A DNA stretch of 64,000 nt from Caulochytrium protostelioides (lineage: Eukaryota > Chytridiomycota > Caulochytriomycetes > Caulochytriales > Caulochytriaceae), in the NCBI GenBank assembly GCA_003615045.1, contig ML014151.1, positions 1 through 64,000 of the forward strand. Reading direction: 5' to 3'. Below are positions 19,693 through 30,412 of this stretch, in pieces. A model generated the notes under the pieces. It was not told the origin of the DNA and made no database searches. It worked only from the letters and a program-made list of their open reading frames with translations. Positions within the stretch are counted from its first letter, which is position 1, and every line of letters starts with the position of its first letter. The position numbers and the translations under genes were made by a program.

Positions 19693-22600
19693 TCAAGCGC
19701 GACGGGAGGCACTCTGCGCCGCCACCGTGGGGCGGGTCCATGCATACTTCTGGTAGATCGCTTCGCGCTCTTGCCGCAAGACATCCAGCGTCGTCGTCGA
19801 TGGCGCGGCGGCGCCGGGGTTGCCGGCCGCGGGGCCGTCCACGACCCCCGTGCGCAGCACCGGCTCGCTGTGGGCGGCGCCGAGCGTCGCAGCGCCCGGG
19901 TACGTCGGCGTGAAGGCCGGCGCGGGCCGGCGCGCGAGCGCCTTGAGCTTCGCCTCCGCGAGCCGGCGGTACGCCAGCATCGCGAACAGCTCGTCGTCGT
20001 CGTCGCTGTCCATGGCCGGCGACGGCGCCGCCGGCGGCCGCATCGCGGACCGCGTGGGGGCGGCCGCCGTGGACACCGTGGACGCCGCCGCCGCCGCCGC
20101 CGCCGTCGCGGGCAGCCGCGGCCCGACGCTCTGGCTGAAGGGCGCGGGCCGGCGGACGGCGCTGCGCCGAATCGGCGGCGACGCGGACGGCGACGACCAC
20201 GCCGTGGCGCCCGCATGGCCGTCGTCGTCGCCGTCGTCGGCCGGGACGGCGGCGCCGGCGTCCGCCGGGATGGCGGCCGTGCCCGCGTCTGTGGCGGCCG
20301 ACGGCGGCAGCGAGAGCGCCGGCAGCGAGCGGGCGAAGGGGGACTCCGCCGCGGCCGCGGGCGCTGCGGCCTGCGCCGTCATCCAGCGGGACAAGCGCGA
20401 CGGCTGGCCGCGGCTCGGGCTCCCGACGCGATCGGCCTGCGGCGCCTCGGGCGCCGGGGGCCCGGAGGGCCGGCGGATGGCGGCCGACGGGGACCGAGAC
20501 CGCGACGGCGAAGGCGACGGGCGTGGCGACCGCGCTGACCCATGGGCCCCGGCCGCGACGGCGTTCGGCGGCGGAGGCGGCGCGGCCACGCCGTCGCTCG
20601 GCGCCGCCGCCGCCGCAGCGCGGTCCCGTTCCGGCCGTGGCGGCGACCGCGGCGGCGACAAGGAGGCGCGGCGCAGCGGCGGGTCGGCCGCCAGGGACCA
20701 GTCCATATGCGCGAGCCCGAGGGTGCGGTCGGCGTCAGCGTCAGCGGCGGCCGCGTCCGGCGCGTCCAGGTCGGCGTGCCGGCGCGGGTCGAGTGGCGGC
20801 ACGAGCGGCAGCGATGGCGCGAGCAGCGACGCGCCCTCGGTCGGCGCCGCCAAACGACGGCGCGGGCTGGACGGCGCGGCCGCGGGGTCGGTCGATGCCG
20901 CGGCCGGCCGATCCGATGGATCGCGCGATGGCGGCGACGGCGACGGCGATGGCGGCGACAGACGGCGGTAGCGCGGCGACACGGACCGGCTCGGCCGCCG
21001 GTCCACGGGCGCGTGCTGCTGCGGCGACGACGGCGCTGGAGGCGGCGACGGGGAGCGTCGTGGCGCAATGGGAGCCGCGGCCGACGGTTGCTGCGTGGAG
21101 GGAGCAGATGAAACCGTTGTGGCCGCGGGCGCGGCCTCGTGGCGATGCGCGGCGGGCGGCGGCGGCGGTGATCGCGATGTCGCCATCAGCGAGTGACGGC
21201 GCGAGGCTGTCGCCATCGTGGTGGTGGGTCGCGGAGGCGATGGCGACAATGGCGGGTCCGTCGCGCCGCGGGTAGGTGGCGGCGACGGCGAGGGCGCGTT
21301 CCGACGCGGCTGGGCGCGCGTCTGCACGTCTTGTACGATGCGCGAAAACTCGGCGAGCGTGGCATGCAGCGCTGTCGACGTCGACGAGGGTGACGAGGGC
21401 GACGTGGGCGATGTGGTCGCGGTGGACCCCACGGCCGCTGCCGCCGCCGCCGCCGGCGTCGCGGGCGTTGCCGTCTTCTCAGCTGCGGTTGCGGAATCGG
21501 CCGAAGGCCCACGCTCGTCCTCGTCCGGAAGCACGGGGGCCTCGCTGGCGGCCGAGACCTCGCCGCTCTCGTCCCAGGACTGGCCGCTCCAGACCCAGCT
21601 GGCGCCGTCAGGCTTGAGCGAGAGGTGGCGCAGCAAATCCGCGAGCTTGCCGTTCGGGTCGTCCGAGGCCGTCGACGTATCGGCGCTGGACGACGCACTC
21701 GTCGTTGTCGTAGTCGTTGTCGTTGTCGCTGTCGTCGACGATGCTGTCGCTGTCGGTGTGCGGCGGCGCGGACGGCCGCGCAGGGGCTGGCGGCCCTTGG
21801 AGCGCTGTGGGAGCTGTGCCACAGCGGGATGCGACGCCGCATCGCGACGCTGTGATGCGGCGCGGGCCCGCCACGGTTGGGCTCTTGCGTGTTCTGCCGT
21901 CGACAAGGCGCCACGTGGCCGAGAACGTGACCGCGAGCGTGACCGCGACCGAGACGGCGAGACCGATGGCAGACGCGGCGTGTCGCGCGTAGGTCGCGCG
22001 AGCCGCCGCCCCGTCAGCTCGGCCATATGCTCGCAGACCGCATGCGGAATGGGCTCGAGGGGCGCGACGGCTAGCTCCAGTTGGCCCTGCAAGTCGCCAT
22101 CGCCGTCCTGCACGTGGTACCAGCCCTGGATGGTCGTGAAGCCGTGGAACAGCGGGCTCAGGAAGATGTGCGCCTCGCCGAGCACGAGCGGCGCGGCGGG
22201 TGGCGATGCGGGGGTGTCGGGCAGGTGGATTAGCTGGCAGACGAGGTAGGCTTGATCGCGGGCCAGGCTCGCGAGGAACGCGGTGTGGTCGGGCGCATGC
22301 AGCTCTACCGCCGCGTGCCAGGCCGGGTGGGTGCCGTCGACGCTGGCCGTCTCGAACGCCGTCGTGCCCGACGCGCGGAAGACGACCTCCTGTGGGCCGT
22401 GCCACAGCAGCCGGCACGCGCACCGCGGGGGCCGCAGCGGGACCTGGGTCTCGGGGAGGAACGGCGAGACCTGCGCCATGTCGCGGACAAACGGGATATT
22501 GGCGCCACGCAAGATCTGCACGCGGTAGGTGCGTCGCGGGCCCGTCGGCGCACCTTCGCCGTCCACAGCGACCGCGCCGTCGTGCTGCGCCAGCGTGAGG

Positions 22601-25600
22601 TCGAGGGCCGAGGTCGCACGGTCATACAGCGCAGGCAGCGGGCGCGACCGCATCGCCTGTGGCATCGGCGGCGGCGTCGCCGCGCCCCGTTCAAGCGGCA
22701 CGTGACTAGCCCCTGACCGCCGCAACGACGGCCCGCCTGACGAGGTTTCGTCCAGCGCTTTGGACACGTGGAGATGGACTTCGAGTATGCCCTCGCGCAG
22801 GTGCGCCGTCTTTTGCTGGACAAGGATCAAGCGTTCGCGCAAGGACACGGCCTCCCGGCGCACGAGGGCGGCATGCACCGCCTCATAGATGTCGAGGAAA
22901 CCCGAGGCGAGGTACTGGCCTTCGCTGTCCTCGTCGTCGCCGAGGGGCGGTTGGCGCGGGTCCGGGACGGGCAGCGGACGGCCATCGAGCGGCGACTGCA
23001 AGGTAGACGCGGGCTCGTTCGCCGCCCAGACCTGGATCTCGAGCGGAGAGATAGCGAGATGTGTCAAGAGCGGCTCGGCGGGACACTCCAGCACGACACG
23101 GCTGGGCCAGCGCATCAGCGACACACCCGACACGGTCGTCATCGTCGCCGCTGGTGTGGTCGTTGTCGCCGCTGCCACAGATGCTACAGCGGCATCGGCG
23201 ACGGCGGACCGTGCAGAGGCGCGGGACAGCGGCTGCTGAGCCTGGTTGGCATTCACGGGCAGGCTCGTGGACGCGAACGGGAAAATGGGGCTTTGCTGCC
23301 ACACAAAATCCAGTCGGCCCGAGCTCGTCATTTTGGGTACTTTGTAGGCCACGTAAATGCGCGGCTGCGGGCGGGGGCGCCACGACGGCGCGATCAGCGT
23401 GAGCAGCGCTTGATGGAAGGTCAGGTCGAGCTGGAGCGGAGCCGGGTCGAGCAGATCGACGGCATCGCCCGCGTCCTGGTCGCGAGCGATGGCGGCCAGG
23501 GGCCGCGCGTGGTCCAGCCCGGCCGTCGGGCCGAATCTCTGAACGGCGAACTTGGCAAGATGGGTCGTGTCGGCAGGCGAATGGCCGATCAAGCTCAGGC
23601 TCATCTGCACGGCACACCACGACACCGAATCAACAGGCACCCAGCGGCGGTAGAGGCCTTCCTTGCGCTGCAGCAGCGCAGCAAGCGGGATGGGCATATC
23701 GCCGACATGAAAGTACTCCCATCCGTCATCGTCCTGGTCGTCGCTGCCGCGACCACCGCTGCCACGCGAGCTCGTGCTTGCATCGCTGGCACCGTCGTGG
23801 CTGTCGTCGTTGCTGCCGTTGCAGGGTGCATTCACCGTGTCGGAGCGCGCGACGCGGCCTAGGATCTGGCAAGCCATCGTGCCGCCGGACGCCATCCAGT
23901 GCAATAGCTGGTCGTTCACGTCATGCAGAAGCATATCAGCGGTAAAGTTCCAGCGGGGCTCCCATCCGCCCACAAACGCGGTCTGCAGCACCGCGTCGTC
24001 TATGGCGTGCTCGCCGGCGTCGCCAGCGGCGGGTGGCATCGCGTCCGACAGCAGCCGCATGCGCACCGCGAACTGAGGCACGCGGCAGAGCTGGCTCGCG
24101 TGGCAGTTCTCCCACAGCGCCTGGAGGCCGCTGATCGCGTAGCACTTGACCGTCAGGCAGTAGTGGCCACGGCCGCCGACGTCCGCCGCGCGGTCGGGGC
24201 TCAGGTCGCAGCGGCGCAGGTGCGGGCCGTGCGGGCCATCGTGCGCATAAGCCGACGCGCGGCGGCGGGATGGCGACACCGACCGGGCCCGGTGCCGGCC
24301 CGCCGACCGGCTGCGCGGCCGCGTCGCGGGACCGGCGGAGGGCGTTCGTCCCGACCGCGATCGTGACCGCGACCGCCCGGGCGGCGGCGAGGGCGAGGCG
24401 GGCACGAGGGTCGTGCTGGCGACACGCTCGATCTGCGGAAGACTGCCGAGCGCGAGAAAGACATCGAGCCAGCCTTTCGTGGTCCCGACCACGGGGTCGC
24501 GGATCGGCATCCGCGTGGTCGGGAACAGCACCGGCAGCAACGCGTGGCGCCACTGGGCCGACGCGGTGGCGGCCGTCATGAGGTCCTCGCTGGGAAGTGT
24601 CACCAACCCGATCCACTCTTCGGCGCCTTTGGCGGACGTCGCCCAGCACTCGAGGACCATCGACAACCGCGTCGTCGTCGCCAGGGATGGCGCTGCCGTC
24701 GTCGCTGCCGGCATCGTCGGCGCGTCGGAAGTCGCTTCGGCTTCCGTAGCCTGGGGCGAGGGCACGACAATAGGAAAGATGCGCTCAAACCCAAAGTCCA
24801 TCGGCGGGTTCAAGAGTTGCGCGTCGGTATCGTACGGCTCCTGGTAGGCAATGGGCGTTGCTTCAAGTACCATCCGCGCCACGCGTAACCGCAAATGCAA
24901 GAAGCACGGGCATGCCGTGCCAATTGACAGCGAATGGATCTGGCTCACGCGCATTAGCACATAGTCGATTCCGGCACCTTCGGGCGCGGCAACAGGGGCG
25001 GGCGCCGCGTCATGAGCGGCGTCGGCGTCGGTCCCGTCGTCGGCGTCAGCGTGGCGAACCTGGCGCTGGTCCAGGTGGTCGGCGGCGCGCGCAGATCGGC
25101 CGGCCTTCGACGACCGGCGCTGTGTCGAACGGCCGCGCGTGATAGTGCGGGAGGTGGACGACCGCGACAACGCTGCTATGGCTGCGGACGTCGTGTCGAC
25201 TCCGTAGGGCGGGACCGCGGCATCGCGAGGCGCTTGACCGTTCGCCGCGCTGGCATCGGCATGCGCTGGCGCATCACGCGACGTCTGAGCCGTCGTATCG
25301 CCGTGGAGATGGGTCACGTCCTTCTCTGCGGGAACGACGGTCGTCGGCGGCGACGGCAGCTGCGACGCCGACGAGCCGCGCGGCATCGGCCGGGGTGGTG
25401 GCAGTGGTGACGGCGTCGCGATAGTCGTTGCTTCCGAGAGGGGCAACGGAGCCCGCGAGGCCGGCGCCGATGCCGAAGGCTCGGCGGCAGCGTCAACGCC
25501 GCGTGACGGCGGCGTGACGGCCACCGCTTCTTCGGCAAACACGACTCGCATGCTCAACTGACACGTTCCTATCACAGGCGTCTCGCCTTCGGGGGCCTGC

Positions 25601-27396
25601 TGTTGCGACAAGTCGAGCTTGCTGCGGCTAAGCCGCATGTTGTTGAACGAGGCAACGGCATGCAGCGGTACGACACCGCTGCTCTCGCCCGTCGCGCTGG
25701 TTAGCAGCGGCAGCACGGGAATCGTACCGCGGCCCATCAGCGTGCTGCCGTGCTTGAGCGTCACCTGGATCTCCTGGTCGAGCCACTGCCGAATGACCGC
25801 GTCGGACCACGACACGGCGAGCTGCTGCTGCGTCACATCGAACGCGACCGTGCACACCACCGGACTCGTCGAGGCCGCGCCGGCTCGCGTCCGCTTGAGC
25901 CGCCGGCCCACGGCGCGCACGACGGCGACGGTCGCCGCATTCTCCCGCAGCGGCGGCAAATGGACAGCCAGCACGTAGTTTTGCGCGCGCGCCACGTATC
26001 GCCGCGGCTGCGCCAGATCTGTCGGCGGCTCCCACTCAAACGTCTGAAGGTTGAGCTCGATGCTGGAAGCACCGCGAAGCCGGGCCAACTGGCCGTCGTT
26101 CAGGGGCCACTGCGGCGGCGGCGGCAGCGACCGGGGCGCCGGACGCCCCGTCGATCGCGTTCGTGACGCTGTGGCATCGCCGCGGTCACTGTGATGGTCG
26201 CTGAGGGCGGCATCCGAACCCACGTCGCCCACGTCGCGCGCGTGGGCGCCGAGCGGATCGAGGCTCAGGTCGTCCGTGAAAAACGAGGGCGGCCCCAGCG
26301 TGTCGGCCGAGAGGTCGGGCGGCAGCTCGAGGCCGAGCGGGGCGTCGAGGACGCCGTGCGAATCGGAGCGCAACGACCGCGCAATCGAGGCTTCGAGCTC
26401 CTGCGCGCGCGAGAGAAGCGACGACAGCGCGAGCGGCGTGTTCTTGATCGACGTGGCGGACGGGGGCGCCGCGGGCGACTGCGACGGCGGCGCGTGGCTG
26501 AGCGACGCCGACGGCCGCGGCGGGCGAGACCGCGTCGGCGACGCGCTCTCGTCCCGCGCCACGTGCACAACAACGCGCTCGCCATTGATATGCACGTTCT
26601 GCGTGTGCTCAACGTCGTTAGCGCCAGCGTCGCCCGCCATGGCTAAGCCACGTGACGGCAACGGCGACGCGACGGCCGGCGGCGTGGGTTTGGCGGTGAT
26701 GCAGGTCTGAAGCACCAGATAGCCGATGATCACGTCGGCGGAAAGAATATGAATGGTGACAGTGCGGAACTGCGAGACGAGTGCGGCCGACGCCCGCGTC
26801 TCCAGGTCGATGTAGTTAACCACATCGAAGGCCGTGGCCTGGCCAATGATGGCGCCGGTCGCGGCCGACGCTGATGCCGACGCTCCGGCTGCTGTCGCCG
26901 AACCCGTCGCTGGGCGGTGGTGCAGACTGCCGCGGTGGCGGATCGTGAAGACGAGGGCGCCCATGTCCCGCAAGTATGCCGCAAAGCGTTTCCTCGAGCA
27001 CTTGACGGGGAAGCGGAGCTGGCTGGTCAATTCGGCGGGCCGGGCAGCCGCAGCGGTGGCAGTCGCGTTGCCGACGAGGCTCGTGGCGCTGCTGCCGACG
27101 GGCACCGGAATCCGGGACGTGCGCGCCGGGTCGGGGCGGACAACGCGGCCGTCGGACGCCGTCTGCTGGTCCACCGCGGCCTCGGTCGGCGCGCCCTCGT
27201 CGCCCCACCAGCGGAACGCGACGGCAGGCAGCCCGGCGCCGGCGGCGGCGGCCGCCGCGACCGCGTCGTCCGCGAGCCACTGGATCGCTGCAAAGCGGAA
27301 GTGCAGGTAGAACTGGGTCTGGCCGGTGACGTGCGGTGGAAGCGAGAGCGCTTCCCGGGACGCCGCGAGGGGCGGCGTGTCCCACTCGCGCGTCAT
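19693..27396 (-). CDS. C2CD3: C2CD3-like centriole distal-end protein with multiple C2 domains
   Basis: Animal C2CD3 is needed for centriole elongation, distal appendages and ciliogenesis, so this likely acts at the zoospore basal body. 2567 codons with no intron seen. The N-terminal domain (about 20-220) has the family hallmarks: HVTGQTQFYLHFRFAAIQW, VAFRWWGDEG and KRFAAYLRDMGALVF. C2-like beta-rich blocks follow at roughly 450-575, 815-990 (MVLECWATSAKGAEEWIGLV, TKGWLDVFLALGS), 1080-1240 (YCLTVKCYAISGLQALW), 1320-1505 and 1624-1780 (YRVQILRGANIPFVRDM, TTIQGWYHVQDGDG). Linkers are low complexity with many RSRSRS runs. The last 700 residues are mostly Pro/Ala/Ser with a short helical tail (VLRQEREAIYQKYAW). 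The start is the ATG at 27396. Confidence 0.86.
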   Translation of the reverse strand: MTREWDTPPLAASREALSLPPHVTGQTQFYLHFRFAAIQWLADDAVAAAAAAGAGLPAVAFRWWGDEGAPTEAAVDQQTASDGRVVRPDPARTSRIPVPVGSSATSLVGNATATAAAARPAELTSQLRFPVKCSRKRFAAYLRDMGALVFTIRHRGSLHHRPATGSATAAGASASASAATGAIIGQATAFDVVNYIDLETRASAALVSQFRTVTIHILSADVIIGYLVLQTCITAKPTPPAVASPLPSRGLAMAGDAGANDVEHTQNVHINGERVVVHVARDESASPTRSRPPRPSASLSHAPPSQSPAAPPSATSIKNTPLALSSLLSRAQELEASIARSLRSDSHGVLDAPLGLELPPDLSADTLGPPSFFTDDLSLDPLGAHARDVGDVGSDAALSDHHSDRGDATASRTRSTGRPAPRSLPPPPQWPLNDGQLARLRGASSIELNLQTFEWEPPTDLAQPRRYVARAQNYVLAVHLPPLRENAATVAVVRAVGRRLKRTRAGAASTSPVVCTVAFDVTQQQLAVSWSDAVIRQWLDQEIQVTLKHGSTLMGRGTIPVLPLLTSATGESSGVVPLHAVASFNNMRLSRSKLDLSQQQAPEGETPVIGTCQLSMRVVFAEEAVAVTPPSRGVDAAAEPSASAPASRAPLPLSEATTIATPSPLPPPRPMPRGSSASQLPSPPTTVVPAEKDVTHLHGDTTAQTSRDAPAHADASAANGQAPRDAAVPPYGVDTTSAAIAALSRSSTSRTITRGRSTQRRSSKAGRSARAADHLDQRQVRHADADDGTDADAAHDAAPAPVAAPEGAGIDYVLMRVSQIHSLSIGTACPCFLHLRLRVARMVLEATPIAYQEPYDTDAQLLNPPMDFGFERIFPIVVPSPQATEAEATSDAPTMPAATTAAPSLATTTRLSMVLECWATSAKGAEEWIGLVTLPSEDLMTAATASAQWRHALLPVLFPTTRMPIRDPVVGTTKGWLDVFLALGSLPQIERVASTTLVPASPSPPPGRSRSRSRSGRTPSAGPATRPRSRSAGRHRARSVSPSRRRASAYAHDGPHGPHLRRCDLSPDRAADVGGRGHYCLTVKCYAISGLQALWENCHASQLCRVPQFAVRMRLLSDAMPPAAGDAGEHAIDDAVLQTAFVGGWEPRWNFTADMLLHDVNDQLLHWMASGGTMACQILGRVARSDTVNAPCNGSNDDSHDGASDASTSSRGSGGRGSDDQDDDGWEYFHVGDMPIPLAALLQRKEGLYRRWVPVDSVSWCAVQMSLSLIGHSPADTTHLAKFAVQRFGPTAGLDHARPLAAIARDQDAGDAVDLLDPAPLQLDLTFHQALLTLIAPSWRPRPQPRIYVAYKVPKMTSSGRLDFVWQQSPIFPFASTSLPVNANQAQQPLSRASARSAVADAAVASVAAATTTTPAATMTTVSGVSLMRWPSRVVLECPAEPLLTHLAISPLEIQVWAANEPASTLQSPLDGRPLPVPDPRQPPLGDDEDSEGQYLASGFLDIYEAVHAALVRREAVSLRERLILVQQKTAHLREGILEVHLHVSKALDETSSGGPSLRRSGASHVPLERGAATPPPMPQAMRSRPLPALYDRATSALDLTLAQHDGAVAVDGEGAPTGPRRTYRVQILRGANIPFVRDMAQVSPFLPETQVPLRPPRCACRLLWHGPQEVVFRASGTTAFETASVDGTHPAWHAAVELHAPDHTAFLASLARDQAYLVCQLIHLPDTPASPPAAPLVLGEAHIFLSPLFHGFTTIQGWYHVQDGDGDLQGQLELAVAPLEPIPHAVCEHMAELTGRRLARPTRDTPRLPSVSPSRSRSRSRSRSRPRGALSTAEHARAQPWRARAASQRRDAASHPAVAQLPQRSKGRQPLRGRPRRRTPTATASSTTATTTTTTTTTSASSSADTSTASDDPNGKLADLLRHLSLKPDGASWVWSGQSWDESGEVSAASEAPVLPDEDERGPSADSATAAEKTATPATPAAAAAAAVGSTATTSPTSPSSPSSTSTALHATLAEFSRIVQDVQTRAQPRRNAPSPSPPPTRGATDPPLSPSPPRPTTTMATASRRHSLMATSRSPPPPPAAHRHEAAPAATTVSSAPSTQQPSAAAPIAPRRSPSPPPAPSSPQQHAPVDRRPSRSVSPRYRRLSPPSPSPSPPSRDPSDRPAAASTDPAAAPSSPRRRLAAPTEGASLLAPSLPLVPPLDPRRHADLDAPDAAAADADADRTLGLAHMDWSLAADPPLRRASLSPPRSPPRPERDRAAAAAAPSDGVAAPPPPPNAVAAGAHGSARSPRPSPSPSRSRSPSAAIRRPSGPPAPEAPQADRVGSPSRGQPSRLSRWMTAQAAAPAAAAESPFARSLPALSLPPSAATDAGTAAIPADAGAAVPADDGDDDGHAGATAWSSPSASPPIRRSAVRRPAPFSQSVGPRLPATAAAAAAASTVSTAAAPTRSAMRPPAAPSPAMDSDDDDELFAMLAYRRLAEAKLKALARRPAPAFTPTYPGAATLGAAHSEPVLRTGVVDGPAAGNPGAAAPSTTTLDVLRQEREAIYQKYAWTRPTVAAQSASRRA

Positions 27397-27519
27397 GGCG
27401 GACGCGTCGACGTCGTCGCGCGGGAATGAATGGCGCAGTGCTCGCTCACGGCAGCGCCAGGACGGGCCGCGTCAGGGTTCAGGGTGCAGTCCACGGCGAT
27501 CACGCGATGGTGGCCGAAA

Positions 27520-27563
<44 letters not shown>

Positions 27564-28240
27564 GGCCAAGCGGATCACGCCGACAGCGCGAGGGGTATCG
27601 CGATCACGTGATGCGTGGGTATACGAGGCGATGGAGGAACGGATCAGCCATCCAGAAGAAGAACGCGTGCGTGGCGCTGATCCGGTGACGGTGACGGCCG
27701 TGGGCGGCGGCGGCCGTCGAAGCGAGCAGCGGTGCGGGGGGGCAGCTGCGGATCGGCGGCGGAGTCGCGAGCGAAGGTCCGACTGACGGCAAGCATCCCT
27801 GAGCCAGGAGATGGCGCGGGTCTCCTCGTGTCCGCATCAGACGGCGGCGCCGCGCTGTGATGTGATGTCTCCGCCGTATAGGTCGCGGTATGAACTCCGG
27901 CCACCGCACGCGCGGCCTTCATCGCGGCCCGCGGCCCGCTCCCATGGCCATGTGGCGTCCGAGACAAGCGGGTCTGCTTGGAGCGAGCGCCCAAGCCTCG
28001 CCGGCGGCCGTGGCGGAGGACGGGCGAGTCGCCGCTTGCGCACACTTCCGCAGATGTGGCGCTCGCTCGCTTCCAACCGGCGCCAAAACAGCAACGGCGG
28101 CCCAGACCTCGCCACGCGGCGCGACAAATCACCCCACAGCGGCCAAGCCTCAAGCATCCTGATGGGAACGCCCACGGCGCTCCCTCGGCTTCATTGTCGT
28201 TTGGTTGATCACGTTACATGGTCTATCAGTGGGGACGCGA
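27397..28240. other. Intergenic region with GGC tract
   Basis: About 840 bp between C2CD3 and the CABLES-like gene, both minus-strand, so it holds the C2CD3 promoter. A GGC tract lies at 27521-27564. Open frames here have no motifs. Confidence 0.4.
27521..27564. repeat. GGC trinucleotide tract
   Basis: About 44 bp of perfect GCG/GGC repeat, roughly 130 bp upstream of the C2CD3 start codon. Confidence 0.93.
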
Positions 28241-30412
28241 TCAACGCTGCTGGCTCAATGTCGCAGCCTGAATGCGCTCCAGATGCGGCATCACCTGCCA
28301 CGGCCCCAAGAACAGAGAGAAGCTGAGCGATGTATAGATGGAGAACTCGTTCTTCGCAATCTCCTTCGGCGAGATGTCCATGATTTTGCCCGCGGCGCTG
28401 TTGATTTTGCGGTAGTTCAGCTCGCGGGGCTCATTGATCTTGGCGGCAAGCAGCAGGCACGTGGCGGCGATCACGCGGCGGTTCGCCTTCGTGACCACGC
28501 GCTTCACGACGAGTTTCTCAAAGTACGCGTAGGCATACGCCACCGTCGAGAGATCCATCCCCGTGCTGCGAGCAATCAGCAGGATGCAGGATTTCATCTT
28601 GCGGATCTTGGTCAAGGTGATGTCGGGGTCCAGCTCGGGGTGCTCGACACGGAACTGTTCATTCATTTCCTTGCGGATATGTGACGGCTTGCTAAACACG
28701 ATAATCGAACTCGTCAGTCCGGGCAGCGCGATCACCGTCTTGTTGCGCTCCATCTTGACCTCCGGGTCGTCCAGCACGACCGGATTATACTCGCCCGGCA
28801 AAATGCTCCGCTTGGTCCACGGCGTCGTTGTCGCCACCGTCCCGCCGCTCGCGCTATGGCGCAGCAGCTGCGGGTTCGGCCCCGAGAACAGCGTGATCTG
28901 GAGATACTCATCGGCCATGGGCGGATACCCGGAGAGCCCGAGGGCTTCCGAGGGCGTCAGGAGGTGGGTGAACGAAGCGGCGACCGGCCGCTTGCGCTTG
29001 ACCGCGGCATCGAACGCTGTCGTCAGGCCGCCGAGGCCGATTGAGAACCGCTGGAGCGCCGACTTCTCCATGTCGTGGAACGGCGTCAGCACGGTCGCGC
29101 CGTGGGCGCGGGCGCGCCGCGAGTTCATGCGCCGCGGGCCCTGGTACGACCCGCGGATCGAGGAGACCATGAGCATGGAGCCGCCGGACGCCACGAGGTA
29201 GTGACGCGAGTTCTCATGGGGCACCGGGTTACCCGCGGCATCCACGAGCGCCATCGGTGAATCGGGCGTCTCCTCGCTCGGCCGCTGGTTCCAGTGCACT
29301 GCGTGGAAGCCCCGGTTCAGCACGAGGGCAGCGCCGTCCGAACCGTAGCCGTAGCCATAGCCGTAGCCGCGCGACGGTAGGCCAGCCTGCGATGGACCCG
29401 ACGCGAGCGACGGCGTCTCATGCACACCGCGGCCGCCGCCGCGGTCACCGCCGCCGCCGCCGCCGTCGGCGTGGCCGTCGATCGAGCCGTCGACATCGAA
29501 CGCGACGGTCGGCGGGTTACCGCCGTTATTGCCGCCGCCGCCGCCGCACGATGTCCCGTGCCCGCCGGCACTCGTCACCAAACCACCGAGACCGCCGCTC
29601 GAGTAGCCGCCGGCACCGCCCGAGGCGCTGCCGACGCCGCCGTTGGTGTTCGCACTGGAGTGAAGGAGCCCGCTGCTGCCGAACCCGAGCGCCGCGGGGC
29701 CGTCGCGGTCGCCGCCGGCCTGGAGCGCCGGGCTCTCGGGGTGCTCGCTGCCGTGGCCGTCGGCGCTGCGCGGCGGCTGCACGATCCCGCTCGGCGAGCA
29801 CAGGCTGCCGAGAAACTGCTTCGTGAGGCGCTGGCGGTCGTCCATCAGCGCGTCGTCGTCGAGCAGCGTGACCTCAATCACCTCATAGCCGCCGGGCGTG
29901 AGGAGCGGGTCTGGGCGCAGGCTGCTCAGGCCGAATCCATCCGGCTCGATCCCGGTGTCGCTCTCGCCGGGCGCCGCCGCGGCTGCGGCGTCCTCGACCG
30001 CCGTGGCGTCCGCCGCCGCGAGGGCGGAAGCCGCCGGATGGGGTTGGATGGCATCGCCGCTGTCGACGCCGTCGCTGTCGACGGGCGTAGGGCGCTCCAC
30101 CACCGGCGGCAAGACGGCGGGCGGCGCCGCGGCGACCGGCGGCAGCGACGCCGCCACGGACGCCACGGACGCCAGCGACGGCTCGGTGGTCTGGATCACC
30201 AGTCCGGTCTCGGACAAGCGCCGGCTCGTGAGGTCGGCCGTGGGGAGGGGCGAAAGCGGGGGCAGCGTCGGCGCGCCATCAGGGCCAGCGGGGCCGTCGG
30301 TATGCGCGGCCGTCACGGCGGCGCGCGGTATGGGCGCTAACTGCGGGTCGGCCTCGGCATCTTCAGAGTCGCCTCCTGTCGGCAGACAAGGCGAGGTGGC
30401 GGCCACAGCCAT
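28241..30412 (-). CDS. CABLES-type cyclin-box protein
   Basis: 723 residues. The conserved part is the C-terminal ~190 residues. It starts with the CABLES signature EYNPVVLDDPEVKMERNKTV and IALPG, followed by the helical cyclin box (DPDITLTKIRKMKSCILLI, STVAYAYAYFEKLVVK, KANRRVIAATCLLLAAKIN, ISPKEIAKNEFSIYTSL). Animal CABLES1/2 link CDKs to Abl/Cdk5 kinases; in a fungus the partner is unknown and a CDK is only an inference. Residues 1 to about 400 are Ala/Pro/Ser-rich with poly-Gly and a GYGYGYGYGS run near 355. An upstream conserved-looking segment (PSEALGLSGYPPMADEYLQ) resembles the pre-cyclin-box region of the family. No intron is seen. Confidence 0.86.
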   Translation of the reverse strand: MAVAATSPCLPTGGDSEDAEADPQLAPIPRAAVTAAHTDGPAGPDGAPTLPPLSPLPTADLTSRRLSETGLVIQTTEPSLASVASVAASLPPVAAAPPAVLPPVVERPTPVDSDGVDSGDAIQPHPAASALAAADATAVEDAAAAAAPGESDTGIEPDGFGLSSLRPDPLLTPGGYEVIEVTLLDDDALMDDRQRLTKQFLGSLCSPSGIVQPPRSADGHGSEHPESPALQAGGDRDGPAALGFGSSGLLHSSANTNGGVGSASGGAGGYSSGGLGGLVTSAGGHGTSCGGGGGNNGGNPPTVAFDVDGSIDGHADGGGGGGDRGGGRGVHETPSLASGPSQAGLPSRGYGYGYGYGSDGAALVLNRGFHAVHWNQRPSEETPDSPMALVDAAGNPVPHENSRHYLVASGGSMLMVSSIRGSYQGPRRMNSRRARAHGATVLTPFHDMEKSALQRFSIGLGGLTTAFDAAVKRKRPVAASFTHLLTPSEALGLSGYPPMADEYLQITLFSGPNPQLLRHSASGGTVATTTPWTKRSILPGEYNPVVLDDPEVKMERNKTVIALPGLTSSIIVFSKPSHIRKEMNEQFRVEHPELDPDITLTKIRKMKSCILLIARSTGMDLSTVAYAYAYFEKLVVKRVVTKANRRVIAATCLLLAAKINEPRELNYRKINSAAGKIMDISPKEIAKNEFSIYTSLSFSLFLGPWQVMPHLERIQAATLSQQR

